Source: Alphaproteobacteria bacterium
GTDB lineage: Bacteria > Myxococcota_A > UBA796 > UBA2385
Length of the DNA stretch: 64,000 nucleotides
Direction: 5' to 3'
Assembly: GCA_020632755.1 (NCBI GenBank)
Contig: JACKEY010000005.1
Span: 434,001 to 498,000, forward strand
The position numbers were made by a program, and so were the translations under genes. Every line of letters begins with the position of its first letter. Within the stretch, counting starts at the first letter, position 1. Below, piece by piece: positions 1 to 8,504 of this stretch. Under the pieces are notes generated by a model, which saw nothing but the letters and a program-made list of their open reading frames with translations, did no database searches and had not been told where the DNA came from.

Positions 1-27
1 CCGGGCATCCTGAAGGCCACCCGCTGA
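1..27 (+). CDS. Possible 3' end of a gene entering the window
   Basis: Frame 1 from the first base reads eight codons (PGILKATR) and then TGA. This fits the tail of a plus-strand gene converging on the minus-strand operon that ends just downstream. Eight codons cannot identify a product, and the same pattern could arise by chance. Confidence 0.25.
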   Translation, partial: PGILKATR

Positions 28-40
28 CGGCCCGCGCCGC

Positions 41-643
41 TCACAGCGGCGGCAGCAGGTCCTCTTCGTCGACGCTGTCTTCGTCCGTGCCCTCGGCCTC
101 GAGGCGCTCGGCATCGGTGCCACCGGCCCAGTAGGCCGCGTGCGCGTTGTCGGCGTCCAGCTCGGCGGCCTTGGCGAAGGCGGCCCGGGCCTGCTCGACC
201 AGGGCCTGCCAGCGGCCGGGGTCCCCGAACACGACCTCGTCCTGGTCGGCCTGCTGGCGCAGGGCCTCGCCGCGCAGGTTCCAGGCCAGCGACAGCACGA
301 CGTTCTCGGGCAGGTCCTGGGTCCACTGGCCGCCGCCCTCCAGGATGCGGATCGCTTCTTCGGCCTGCTCGGCGGCTTCGTCGATCTGCCCGGTCTCCAG
401 CAGGATGCGGCCGAGCTCCAGCCGCGGTTCCGCCAGCCGGGGCTCGGCCTTGAGGATGGCGGAGAGCTCTTCGGCGGCCTGATCGATGTCGCCCCCGCGG
501 GCGGCGTCCATGGCCCGCAGGAAGCGGTCGCCCAGCGCGGCGAGGTGATCTTCGTCGTCGTCGATCGCCAGCTCGGCGGCGGCCTGGGCGCGGGCGAGCT
601 CTTCGGCGGAGGGGTCGCGGGTCGGGGTGTCGTCAGCGGCCAT
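41..643 (-). CDS. TPR-like protein, soluble
   Basis: A 200-residue acidic soluble protein with no signal peptide or membrane segment. Residues about 35-105 look like two to three tetratricopeptide helical hairpins (alternating small/large residues, a LGRILLETGQIDEAAEQAE stretch), with another pair near residues 150-185. The C-terminus is a short acidic tail. TPR folds usually act as protein-interaction scaffolds, but no partner can be read from the sequence. Its ATG lies 11 nt inside the end of the upstream histidine kinase gene, so it should be translationally coupled and is the last gene of the seven-gene minus-strand operon. The specific role is unknown. Confidence 0.7.
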   Translation of the reverse strand: MAADDTPTRDPSAEELARAQAAAELAIDDDEDHLAALGDRFLRAMDAARGGDIDQAAEELSAILKAEPRLAEPRLELGRILLETGQIDEAAEQAEEAIRILEGGGQWTQDLPENVVLSLAWNLRGEALRQQADQDEVVFGDPGRWQALVEQARAAFAKAAELDADNAHAAYWAGGTDAERLEAEGTDEDSVDEEDLLPPL

Positions 644-1394
644 CGGGGCGCTCCTGGGGGACGGGCGGGAACCGCGCCTCGACGACGGTCCAGCCGTCCT
701 CGCGACGCAGCTCCAGCGTGCCGCCGGCCTGTACCACGAGGTGACGGGCGACGCTCAGGCCGAGACCGGTGCCCTTGCCGACCGGCTTCGTCGTGAAGAA
801 CGGCTCGAAGGCCCGGGCGAGCACGTCGGCGTCGGGCTCGGGCCCGTCGTCGCGCACGCGCACCCGCGGGCCGTCCACCTCGACCCGCACCGCCGCGGTC
901 GAGGCGTCCAGGGCGTTTCCGATCAGGTTGGCCACGATCTGCTGCACGGCAACCGGGTCGGCGAGCACGGTGGTGCCGGCGTCGCGCAGGTCGAGCACCA
1001 GCTGGCGGCCGTGTGCGCGGGCCCGGCTCTCGAAGAGCTGCACGGCGGCGGTCGTCGGCGGCGCCAGGAGCTGGGCGGCCGTCGCCGTCGAGGGCCGGCG
1101 CGAGCCCCCGGCGTAGCGAGCGGCCAGGCCGTCGAGCAGGCCGAGCTGGTCGCGTAGCGTGGCCACCATGTCGCGGGCGCCGGCGACATCGGGCGGGTCG
1201 GCCGCGAGGCGCTGCTCCAGCAGCTGGGCCAGCCCGGACACGGCGAACAGCGGCTGGCGCAGCTCGTGCACCAGCTCGGCGGCCTGCAGGCCCAGCTCCG
1301 CCAGGCGGCCCATCTCCAGCAGTCGCTCGTCGATGACGCCGTCGTCGGTGCCGGGCGCCGCGTCGGGGGTGGGTTCTTCGGGGGGCTCGGTCAA
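633..1394 (-). CDS. Soluble sensor histidine kinase
   Basis: About 253 residues: an H-box (LVHELRQPLFAVSG) near residue 45, then a complete HATPase_c domain with an N-box (VANLIGNALDAS), G1 (VRVRDDGPEPD) and F/G2 (FEPFFTTKPVGKGTGLGLS). There is no membrane segment, HAMP, PAS or receiver, so this is a minimal cytosolic autokinase whose input must come from a partner. The frame stays open upstream inside the preceding gene. I chose the TTG whose last two bases overlap that gene's TGA (TTGA), because upstream codons translate to an Arg/His-rich non-coding-like string. No dedicated response regulator lies beside it; the receiver-kinase at the head of the operon is the nearest candidate partner. 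Confidence 0.8.
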   Translation of the reverse strand: MTEPPEEPTPDAAPGTDDGVIDERLLEMGRLAELGLQAAELVHELRQPLFAVSGLAQLLEQRLAADPPDVAGARDMVATLRDQLGLLDGLAARYAGGSRRPSTATAAQLLAPPTTAAVQLFESRARAHGRQLVLDLRDAGTTVLADPVAVQQIVANLIGNALDASTAAVRVEVDGPRVRVRDDGPEPDADVLARAFEPFFTTKPVGKGTGLGLSVARHLVVQAGGTLELRREDGWTVVEARFPPVPQERPDGR

Positions 1395-4300
1395 GGCGCC
1401 TCCACGTGCTGGTCCAAGGTGATGGTGGTCTGGCAGCTCAGGCCGGTGTTCCAGGCGGAATCGGCCGGGGTGAGCTGCACGGTGTAGGCGCCGCTGGCGG
1501 CGATCAGGCCGTCGTCGCCGCGGCCGTCCCAGTACAGGGTGGCGCCGCTGCCGGACGTGGCGGTCCAGGTGGTGCGCACGGTGTGGCCCGCGGCGTCGAT
1601 CAGATCCAGCCGCCACCAGGCCGCCGCAGCGTCGGCGACGGCCGTCACGCGGACCTGATCGGCTTCCAGTCCGGCGCCGTCATCGCCGTCGGGACGGAAG
1701 GTCGCCGGGGTCCGGGCGCAGGCGCCGATGGTCGTGTCGGGCGCGGCGTCCGCGACGCCGCCGAAGGTCCGGCTGTAGGCGCTGCCCGAGCCGGTGCCCG
1801 CGCCGTCCAGCCGGTTGCCGGCCAGGTCGCGCACGGTCGCCCCGCCCGTGCCGATCCCCAGCGTCCAGGCGTGGTCCGTGCCGAGGGGGACCGGGGACGA
1901 CAGGGTCACCGTGGTCCCGTCGTCGGACAGGCTCAGGTCGGCGTCTTCGAGCACCACGGGGTCGCCCAGGTCATCCACCAGGGAGAAGGCCGTGGCCCGC
2001 ACGGATCGGTCGAGCAGGGGCTCCGAGAACTGCAGCTGGATGGTCGACACGGCGTCGTCGAGCGTCCCGGCGGGCACCTGCTCGATGACCCGCGGGGGCA
2101 AGGCGTCGTCGTCCAGTTCGACCTGCGCGGCGCCGTAGGCGCTTCCGTCACTCTTGCCGACCACCAGCGTGCCGGAGCCACCGGGCAGGGCGGAGCCGGC
2201 CGTCCAGGCGAGCTCCGCTTCGCCCAGGGCGTCGAGCTTGAAGGACAGCCCGGCGCCCGTCGCGTCGACGGTGGCCGACGTCAGCGCCCCGGCATCCACC
2301 CGGGCCAGCAGCTCGCCGCCGGCCGGATCGCCCGCGCAGTCCACGGCCGTCACGGCGACCCACAGGTCGGCGTCCGAGCCCAGTCCGGTGGCGTCGGGGA
2401 CCAGGGCGATCGGCCCGGTGGCGGATCCGTCGGAGGGGCCGACCCAGGCCGTCGCCGACGCGATGTCGCCGCAGGCGTCGGCGTCCGCCACGACCACGGA
2501 CAGCACGTGGGCGCCCGCGTCGGACCAGAAGGTCGTCCAGCTCGCTGCTGACGAGGTCGTCCACTCCCCTTCGCCGTCGTCGAAGTGGAAGGTGTGCAGG
2601 GCGGCGCTGCCGGCGCTGCTGCCCGCCGCGCTCACCGACACCGTCGACGTACTGCCGGTGCGCTCCCGCAGGCACAGGCGAGGCTCGGCGCTGCCGGCGA
2701 TGCCGAGGGCGGCGGTCGGCCCGTCGCTGCAGTCGGGGTCGAGGGCCTGGACCACGATGCTGCCCGTCAGGCCTCCGGCGGAGAGCTCGATCTCGTAGTC
2801 GAGGGAGGGCTCCAGCGGCTCCTCGGAGAGGAGGTGCGAGGCACCGGACGCGGTCCACGAGGCGCTGGTGTAGACCACGTCGCCGTCGACGGAGTGGCGC
2901 ACCACCAGGGTGCCGGAGAAGCTGTCGGCGGGGTTGCCGTGGGCGTCCACCACGGTGGCTTGCACGTCGAGCGTGTCCCCGGTGCCCCACCACACCCACC
3001 CGGTGTCGGCGGACAGCTCGACGGCGGCCGGCGCGCCGGCGACCACGTCGAAGGCGGTGCTGGACCCGAGCAGGGCGTCGGACTGGTAGATCCGCAGCTG
3101 GTCGTCGTCCCGCGCGGTGGTGATCCGCACGGCCGTGTTCGCTCGGCCCGCCGCGTCCAGGGTCAGCGAGCTCGGCTCGAGGGTGCCGGTGAGGTCGATC
3201 AGATCGACATCGGGATCGTCCTGGACCACGAAGGGGTTGCCCCAGGCGTCCCGACCGACCAGCGAGACGGGCAGGTCCTCGCCGGCGACCACGCTGGTGG
3301 CCCCCAGGTCGACGGACACCTGGGCGAGGGGGCCGTTGACCACGCGGAATGGGTCCGTCGAGGCGGCCAGGCTCCACGAAGGCAGCGCGACGTCCAGCGT
3401 CTGGGCCGCGAGGGCGACCGTGGCGACGCAGTCGAACCGGTACTCCCCGCGCTCGCTCCCCTCCCCTGCAGCGACGCAGTCCACGTCCCCGGTGCCGCTG
3501 TCCTCGAAGGTCGGGGCGTCGATGCCCTCGACGTCGAGCGAGACTCCGTTGTCCAGCTCGTCGACGGCCCGCAGCGACAGCGGGAAGGTGGCGCCGGCCT
3601 CGGTCGTGTCCAGGTCGAGGGACACGGCCAGCGACACGGGCACCCCCGCTTCGACGGTGACCGGCGCGGCGCTCCCCAGGATCGGCTCGGGCTCGACCGT
3701 GGCCACCGTGAGCACGACCTCGTCGCCAGCGGTCTCGAGCCGCACCCGACAGGTGGCGCGACCGTCGATCAGCGGCTCGCAGGCCACCTCGGCGGGGGTC
3801 TGGGGTGGGCCGCCGTCGACGACCATGCGCACCGACAGGCTGCCGGCGCGGCTGCGGTCGCGGTTGCCCCAGGCGTCCACGGCATCGACCAGCAGGTACA
3901 GGTCCTCGTCCCCGGCGACCACCGAGTCGGGCCAGGCCTCGACCGACAGCGCCCGGGCATCGCCCGAAAGCACCTCGATGTCGGGGCTCTGGCCCGAGAC
4001 CGAGGTCGCGCCAACGACGCCCAGGGCCACGATGGCGTTCTGTTCGCAGGCCACGTCCCCCGTGGCCTGGGTGAGCTCCACCCGGACCGTGGTCGCGCCG
4101 ACGAAGCTCACGGTCTCGAAGAAGGTGCCTCCGGCGCAGCCCTCGAGCAGGGCCAGCTCGGCCGAGGCGTCTTCGACGGTGTTGTCGTAGGCGTCGACGA
4201 CGCGCAGGTCCAGGTCGAAGTCCTCGCCGGCGGTGACCTGGTGGGGGGCGACCCGCTCCGGCAGCGACAGCTCCAGGCCGACCGGGGCGCCCGCGGTGAA

Positions 4301-5083
4301 CGCCAGGTAGGCGCCGGTGCCGGTGACGCCTGCATCGGCCTGGGCGGCCGCGAACCGGACGAGCAGCTCGTCGACCGGCAGGGTGCTGGTCAAGGCCACG
4401 GTGGCGCGGCCGTCCCGGCCCAGGCTGCCGCGCACGCGGGTGCCACCGTCGAGGATCTCCTGATCCTCGAGCGTGTCGGTCTGGAACAGCACCGTGCCGG
4501 CCAGCTCCTCGTCGATGCTGATCTCGACGGGCAGGTCCTCGGCCACCCGAGCGCCCTCGCGGTCGAGCACCGCCAGCTCGAGCACCGCGAACTCGAGCAC
4601 CTCCCAGGACAGGTCCTCGTCGTCGGTCGTGACGCTCAGCCGATCGGCCCGGGTGTCGCGGACCTCGAAGGCCGCGGACAGCGTGCCCGTGCGCCCACTG
4701 GGGGCCTCGACGCGCAGGTCGTAGACGCCGGGATCCAGGCCTTCGGGCACGGTGGCGACGAGCTGCTGGTAGTCGAGCACCTCGACGCTGCGCAGCTCGG
4801 TCTCGGGGTCGGTCTCCAGGAAGACCCGGTACTGGCGGTCGAGGGAGAGCTCGTCGCGATCGACGGCTTCGACCCGCGGCCAGAAGCCCTGCCCGGTGAC
4901 CGCGATCTCGGTGTCTTCTCCCGACCAGCCCCAGTCGGGATCGATGGCCTCGGGCCGGGGAGCAGCCAGCTCGGGCCCACAGCCGGACGCGCAGATGCCG
5001 GCAGCCAGGACCAACGCGGCCGCGGCGGCGCCGGAGTGGCCCCGCGGCGGCGTCGGGCACAGGGCCTGGCGGAGCCACGTCAT
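1391..5083 (-). CDS. Giant Ig-repeat surface lipoprotein
   Basis: About 1230 residues. The N-terminus has an unusually long basic n-region, a hydrophobic stretch and a lipobox (ASGC, Cys35), predicting a lipoprotein. An IPT/TIG-like domain (about 45-150) is followed by a long series of bacterial Ig-like units, each opening with a 'AGVPVSLAVSL / VDAYDN' type motif. Near the C-terminus are a PKD-like segment, a SbsA-type Ig domain (residues around VIEQVPAGTLDD) and a final FlgD-like Ig domain. No catalytic motif is visible. It probably extends from the outer membrane as an adhesin or sensor stalk. The ATG is 23 nt downstream of the Ig/barrel gene, and the end overlaps the histidine kinase start. 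The frame is open far upstream, but that part is antisense-like shadow. Confidence 0.85.
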   Translation of the reverse strand: MTWLRQALCPTPPRGHSGAAAAALVLAAGICASGCGPELAAPRPEAIDPDWGWSGEDTEIAVTGQGFWPRVEAVDRDELSLDRQYRVFLETDPETELRSVEVLDYQQLVATVPEGLDPGVYDLRVEAPSGRTGTLSAAFEVRDTRADRLSVTTDDEDLSWEVLEFAVLELAVLDREGARVAEDLPVEISIDEELAGTVLFQTDTLEDQEILDGGTRVRGSLGRDGRATVALTSTLPVDELLVRFAAAQADAGVTGTGAYLAFTAGAPVGLELSLPERVAPHQVTAGEDFDLDLRVVDAYDNTVEDASAELALLEGCAGGTFFETVSFVGATTVRVELTQATGDVACEQNAIVALGVVGATSVSGQSPDIEVLSGDARALSVEAWPDSVVAGDEDLYLLVDAVDAWGNRDRSRAGSLSVRMVVDGGPPQTPAEVACEPLIDGRATCRVRLETAGDEVVLTVATVEPEPILGSAAPVTVEAGVPVSLAVSLDLDTTEAGATFPLSLRAVDELDNGVSLDVEGIDAPTFEDSGTGDVDCVAAGEGSERGEYRFDCVATVALAAQTLDVALPSWSLAASTDPFRVVNGPLAQVSVDLGATSVVAGEDLPVSLVGRDAWGNPFVVQDDPDVDLIDLTGTLEPSSLTLDAAGRANTAVRITTARDDDQLRIYQSDALLGSSTAFDVVAGAPAAVELSADTGWVWWGTGDTLDVQATVVDAHGNPADSFSGTLVVRHSVDGDVVYTSASWTASGASHLLSEEPLEPSLDYEIELSAGGLTGSIVVQALDPDCSDGPTAALGIAGSAEPRLCLRERTGSTSTVSVSAAGSSAGSAALHTFHFDDGEGEWTTSSAASWTTFWSDAGAHVLSVVVADADACGDIASATAWVGPSDGSATGPIALVPDATGLGSDADLWVAVTAVDCAGDPAGGELLARVDAGALTSATVDATGAGLSFKLDALGEAELAWTAGSALPGGSGTLVVGKSDGSAYGAAQVELDDDALPPRVIEQVPAGTLDDAVSTIQLQFSEPLLDRSVRATAFSLVDDLGDPVVLEDADLSLSDDGTTVTLSSPVPLGTDHAWTLGIGTGGATVRDLAGNRLDGAGTGSGSAYSRTFGGVADAAPDTTIGACARTPATFRPDGDDGAGLEADQVRVTAVADAAAAWWRLDLIDAAGHTVRTTWTATSGSGATLYWDGRGDDGLIAASGAYTVQLTPADSAWNTGLSCQTTITLDQHVEAP

Positions 5084-5106
5084 GCCGTGATCATAGGTGG
5101 ACCCGG

Positions 5107-7638
5107 TCACAGCAGCAGCTTCCAGGCCAGGGTGGGGCGGAATCCGCCGATCAGGCCGTCCCAGCGAACGTCGCCGCCGGCCATGTCCAGGTACAGGTAG
5201 GACCCCTGCAGCTGCAGCTCGCTGTTGCGCAGGCGGAAGCCCACGCCGGCGGTCACCTCGGGGCCCGCGGTGAAGCCCGGGCCGGCGGCCGCGATCTCTC
5301 CGCCGAACCGGGTGCGCTGCTGGTACGGCGTGAGCGACAGGCCGATGCCGCCGTAGAACGCGGTCCGGCCACGCTGTGCGCGGGGCAGGGCCGAGATGCT
5401 GACCGGGATGAGGGTGGTGTCGACCCGCACCTGCTGGCCCGTGCTGGGGTCGGTCGCCTCGGCGCGGGTCGCGTAGCTGCCGACCGAGAGGCGGGCGACG
5501 AGCCAGCTGGGCATCGCCGGGATGCGTCCGTCCAGCTCGGCGCCGATCCAGGGGCTGCGGATGCCGCTGCCCCCGAACAGGCCGCCGCCGGCCAGCCCCA
5601 GGCCCCAGCGCAGCTCGCGGGGCGTGACGGTGAGGGTGTCCGAGGCGAGCAGCTTGCCGTCCGCACCCCGCAGGGCGACGTCGAGCTCGCCATAGGGCAG
5701 CCGGGCCGGGAGCTGGAGCAGCGCCTCGAGGCCACCGTCCTCGGTGGGGCGCAGCCGGCCCACCCGTGCGTCCCCTGCGTCCAGGGTCACCGCCGCGTCC
5801 TGGACCGCGTTGCCCCCCGCGTCGGTCAGGCGCACCTCCGCGACGACGCCCGACTGGCTGCCGGCCGGAACCTCGCCGGGCCGCAGCCGCAGGGAGATGC
5901 GGGCGATCTGCCCGGTCCGGACGGGTAGTCGCAGGCTGCTCTCCAGCCAGGGCTGCAGCGGGGTGCGGGCGTCGGCCGCGACCAGCAGGCGGTTGCGAAG
6001 CAGACCCGCCGCTTCGAGCTGCACGGCGAAGGGCCCCGGCTCGCCCGGCGTGGCGGGAAGCGTGAGCACGGCCCGGCCCTGCGCGTCGGTTCGCCCGGTC
6101 GTGGCCTGGTCGCCCCGCCGGGCGACCACCTCGACGTCGGCCAGCGGGCGCCGACCGGCGTCCAGGGCGACCACGGCCACGGCGAGCTGATCGGAAGGGG
6201 GGGCATCGAGGCCAGCCTGCAGGTCCCACGTCAGCCCGCTGCCCATGGGGGGCGTCCAGCGCGCCGTGAGCCGATCCTCGCCATGTCCGACCGCGGCGGT
6301 GCCGTCGTAGGCCGCGACGGCGACCGCAGGCCCCGCCTCGGTGTCCATGGTCACGGTGCCGCGCTCGGCCTGCAGCAGCAGGCCCGTCGCCGCCAGGCGC
6401 TCGCCGGTCGCGCCTTCGAGCCAGGCCTGGATCTGGGCCAGGGGCAGGTCGGCGTCGAGCTCCGGCGGCCACACCCGCAGCTCCACATCGGCCGGCACCG
6501 ACGGATCGGTGGGGATGCGCAGCTGCTGACGGACGGCGCCGGGCAGCTCGCACTCGACCTGCAGCTCGAACAGGCGGCGGGCCGTCGGCGGCAGGGGGGC
6601 GCGCCACTGCCCGGCGCCGGTGGGAACCAGGGCCAGGGGCTCGCCGACGCCCGCGCGGCAGGCCGGCTCGGACCCGACCCAGGGGCGCCCGTCGGGGCGG
6701 AAGGCCGCGACGAAGACGTCGGGCAGGGGCTGCCCCGGGACGACCGCGGACGACGCCATCAGCGCCAGCGCGGGCTGGGGGTCGCCACCGAGCGCGATGG
6801 TCGTCCGCTGCTCGTTGCCCAGCGCGTCGCGAGCGACGACCGTGGCGCTGTTCTCGCCCGGCCACACGTCGGCGGTCGCGGCAGCCACACCGTCGGCGCC
6901 GGCGACGAAGGGCCCGTAGCTGCGCTCCCCGATCACCAGCAGCACGTCGGAGCCAGGGTCGGTCTGCACGGGGATGCGGGGCCGGCCGAACAGGCGCAGC
7001 ACGGTCCAGGCCGGGGGTTCGTGGGCCTGGCGCCCGTCGCGCACGCCGACCGGGATGATGCGCGGCAGCGGGGAGTCGTCGGGCCGCAGCACCAGGTCCA
7101 CCCCGCCGGTGACCTCGTGCCGCTCCAGAGGAGTCGCGGGCGAGGTGCGGAGCTGGAGGGCAGACGCCGGGGCCGTGCCCCCGCGGACGGCCACGGTCAC
7201 CGGAGTGGTCGGCGAAGCCGGGTGGTCGACCCGGACGGGCAGCTGCATCGACGCGGCCGGCTCGGGCTGGATCACGACCGCCGCCTGGCGCTCGACCTCG
7301 CCCAGGGCGGCGGTGACGGCCAGCCCGCTGCGGGCAGCCGGTCCGGTGGGCAGGCGCCACTCCTGCTCCCACCGTCCGGGCGCCGTCGAGCGGGCAGCGC
7401 CGACCAGGTTGCCGGCGCTCACCGCGATGGCCACGGCCTCGCCCGGAAAGGCGGCCACCAGGGCCGGGCTCGCAGCGACCTCGATGGTGACGGTGTCGCC
7501 GACGCGGGGGCGTCCTTCGACCACCGCGAGCTCCAGGGCGGTCGCTCCGGCGCCCCCGGATCCCGGCAGGGACGTAGGCTCGGCCGCGACCGCCGGGAAC
7601 GCCAGGGCGGCCACCAGCCACGCGCTCAGGGGCCCCAC
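5107..7638 (-). CDS. Secreted Ig-like protein with C-terminal beta-barrel
   Basis: 843 residues. Residues 1-19 form a signal peptide (MGPLSAWLVAALAFPAVAA). The body (about 30-660) is a chain of Ig/carboxypeptidase-regulatory-like beta domains with repeated 'RPLADVEVVARRGDQATTGRTD' type segments that resemble TonB-receptor plug or Ig-like spacers. The last 160-170 residues alternate polar and aromatic/hydrophobic residues, contain several Gly-rich turns and end in 'LAWKLLL', as in small outer-membrane barrels. It therefore looks like an outer-membrane-anchored Ig protein. Its start lies 13 nt inside the FecR gene. No enzyme motif is seen. Confidence 0.8.
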   Translation of the reverse strand: MGPLSAWLVAALAFPAVAAEPTSLPGSGGAGATALELAVVEGRPRVGDTVTIEVAASPALVAAFPGEAVAIAVSAGNLVGAARSTAPGRWEQEWRLPTGPAARSGLAVTAALGEVERQAAVVIQPEPAASMQLPVRVDHPASPTTPVTVAVRGGTAPASALQLRTSPATPLERHEVTGGVDLVLRPDDSPLPRIIPVGVRDGRQAHEPPAWTVLRLFGRPRIPVQTDPGSDVLLVIGERSYGPFVAGADGVAAATADVWPGENSATVVARDALGNEQRTTIALGGDPQPALALMASSAVVPGQPLPDVFVAAFRPDGRPWVGSEPACRAGVGEPLALVPTGAGQWRAPLPPTARRLFELQVECELPGAVRQQLRIPTDPSVPADVELRVWPPELDADLPLAQIQAWLEGATGERLAATGLLLQAERGTVTMDTEAGPAVAVAAYDGTAAVGHGEDRLTARWTPPMGSGLTWDLQAGLDAPPSDQLAVAVVALDAGRRPLADVEVVARRGDQATTGRTDAQGRAVLTLPATPGEPGPFAVQLEAAGLLRNRLLVAADARTPLQPWLESSLRLPVRTGQIARISLRLRPGEVPAGSQSGVVAEVRLTDAGGNAVQDAAVTLDAGDARVGRLRPTEDGGLEALLQLPARLPYGELDVALRGADGKLLASDTLTVTPRELRWGLGLAGGGLFGGSGIRSPWIGAELDGRIPAMPSWLVARLSVGSYATRAEATDPSTGQQVRVDTTLIPVSISALPRAQRGRTAFYGGIGLSLTPYQQRTRFGGEIAAAGPGFTAGPEVTAGVGFRLRNSELQLQGSYLYLDMAGGDVRWDGLIGGFRPTLAWKLLL

Positions 7639-8504
7639 TGGACCTCGCTGCCGGTGATCGTGGGCGCGGTCGAGTCCCGGATGATCGACAGCTCGTCCTC
7701 GCGCGTGTTGCCGAGCGCGTCGCGGGCCCGCACCCGCACCTGGTTCTCGCCTTCGTCCAGCGGCACGCTGGCCCGGAACCGGCCGTCGGCGTCGGCCCGC
7801 ACGGCGACCGAGTCGGCCCCATCGCCGACGTGCACCTCGGCGTAGGCCGCGGTCCGGCCCTCGACCAGGACATCCGCCGCGCGGGTCGTCGGGTTGCCCG
7901 GGAAGGCCACCTCGAGCAGCAGCTCGACCGGGATCGCCTCGATCACGGGCTCGCCTCCGGGCAGGCTGGTCAGCCGCTGGCCGGCCTCGACCGACCGGCC
8001 GCTGCCGTCGTCGCTGACGCCCTCGACCCGGACCGAGCCTCGCCCGGGCTCGACCGCCAGCGCACCTTCCTGGTCCACGGCCACGGTGGTCTCGCCGTCT
8101 TCCACGTAGACCGCGCGCCCCCGGCTGGACAGGCCGAGCGGGGTGCCGCCCGCGCGGACCCGCGCCGAGACGCGGCCCTGCTCGAGCTCGACCCGGACGC
8201 CCGACGCGTCGACCTCGAGGATCTGCACCGCCGAGCGCGCCTCGAGCTCCAGCCGCGTGTCGTCGCCCATGCCCAGCACGGCGCGACCGTCCTCGCCGAC
8301 GTGCACGGTCTGCTGCGCCTCGACCCGGTCCCCGGGGGCCAGCGCCGACCGGTGGCCGGTGGCGTCGGTGCGGTGCACATCGCCCTCGGCCTCGACCACC
8401 TCGACCGCGACGGCGCCGTCCTCGGAGAAGACCAGCCGGTAGCCCGCGAAGCCGACCACCAGCACCAGCAAGGCGGCGAGCAGTAGCTGCAGTCCCTGCT
8501 TCAT
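7626..8504 (-). CDS. FecR-domain membrane protein with Ig-like tail
   Basis: About 292 residues. One N-terminal membrane segment (residues 4-24) is followed by a FecR-type beta domain (about 40-190, with GDRVEAQQTVHVGEDGRAVL) and a C-terminal Ig-like module (LDEGENQVRVRARDALGN). Classic FecR transduces an outer-membrane signal to an ECF sigma factor through a short cytoplasmic N-terminus. Here the cytoplasmic part is only a few residues, so anti-sigma activity is unlikely; many delta-proteobacterial FecR proteins are simply periplasmic. The start codon forms an ATGA overlap with the upstream kinase stop. Sitting between a transmembrane kinase and two surface Ig proteins, it could be a periplasmic relay; that is inference. 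Confidence 0.8.
   Translation of the reverse strand: MKQGLQLLLAALLVLVVGFAGYRLVFSEDGAVAVEVVEAEGDVHRTDATGHRSALAPGDRVEAQQTVHVGEDGRAVLGMGDDTRLELEARSAVQILEVDASGVRVELEQGRVSARVRAGGTPLGLSSRGRAVYVEDGETTVAVDQEGALAVEPGRGSVRVEGVSDDGSGRSVEAGQRLTSLPGGEPVIEAIPVELLLEVAFPGNPTTRAADVLVEGRTAAYAEVHVGDGADSVAVRADADGRFRASVPLDEGENQVRVRARDALGNTREDELSIIRDSTAPTITGSEVQWGP

Noticed and set aside
2585..5200. Long plus-strand open frame opposite the Ig lipoprotein
   Set aside because: Antisense of a real gene in very GC-rich DNA; Gly/Arg/Val-rich without domain motifs or ribosome-binding site.
5084..7873. Minus-strand frame continuous with the giant lipoprotein that would make a 2160-residue protein
   Set aside because: Its upstream part is the out-of-frame shadow of the Ig/barrel gene (Arg/Pro-rich, no signal). 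The lipobox and signal start at 5083.
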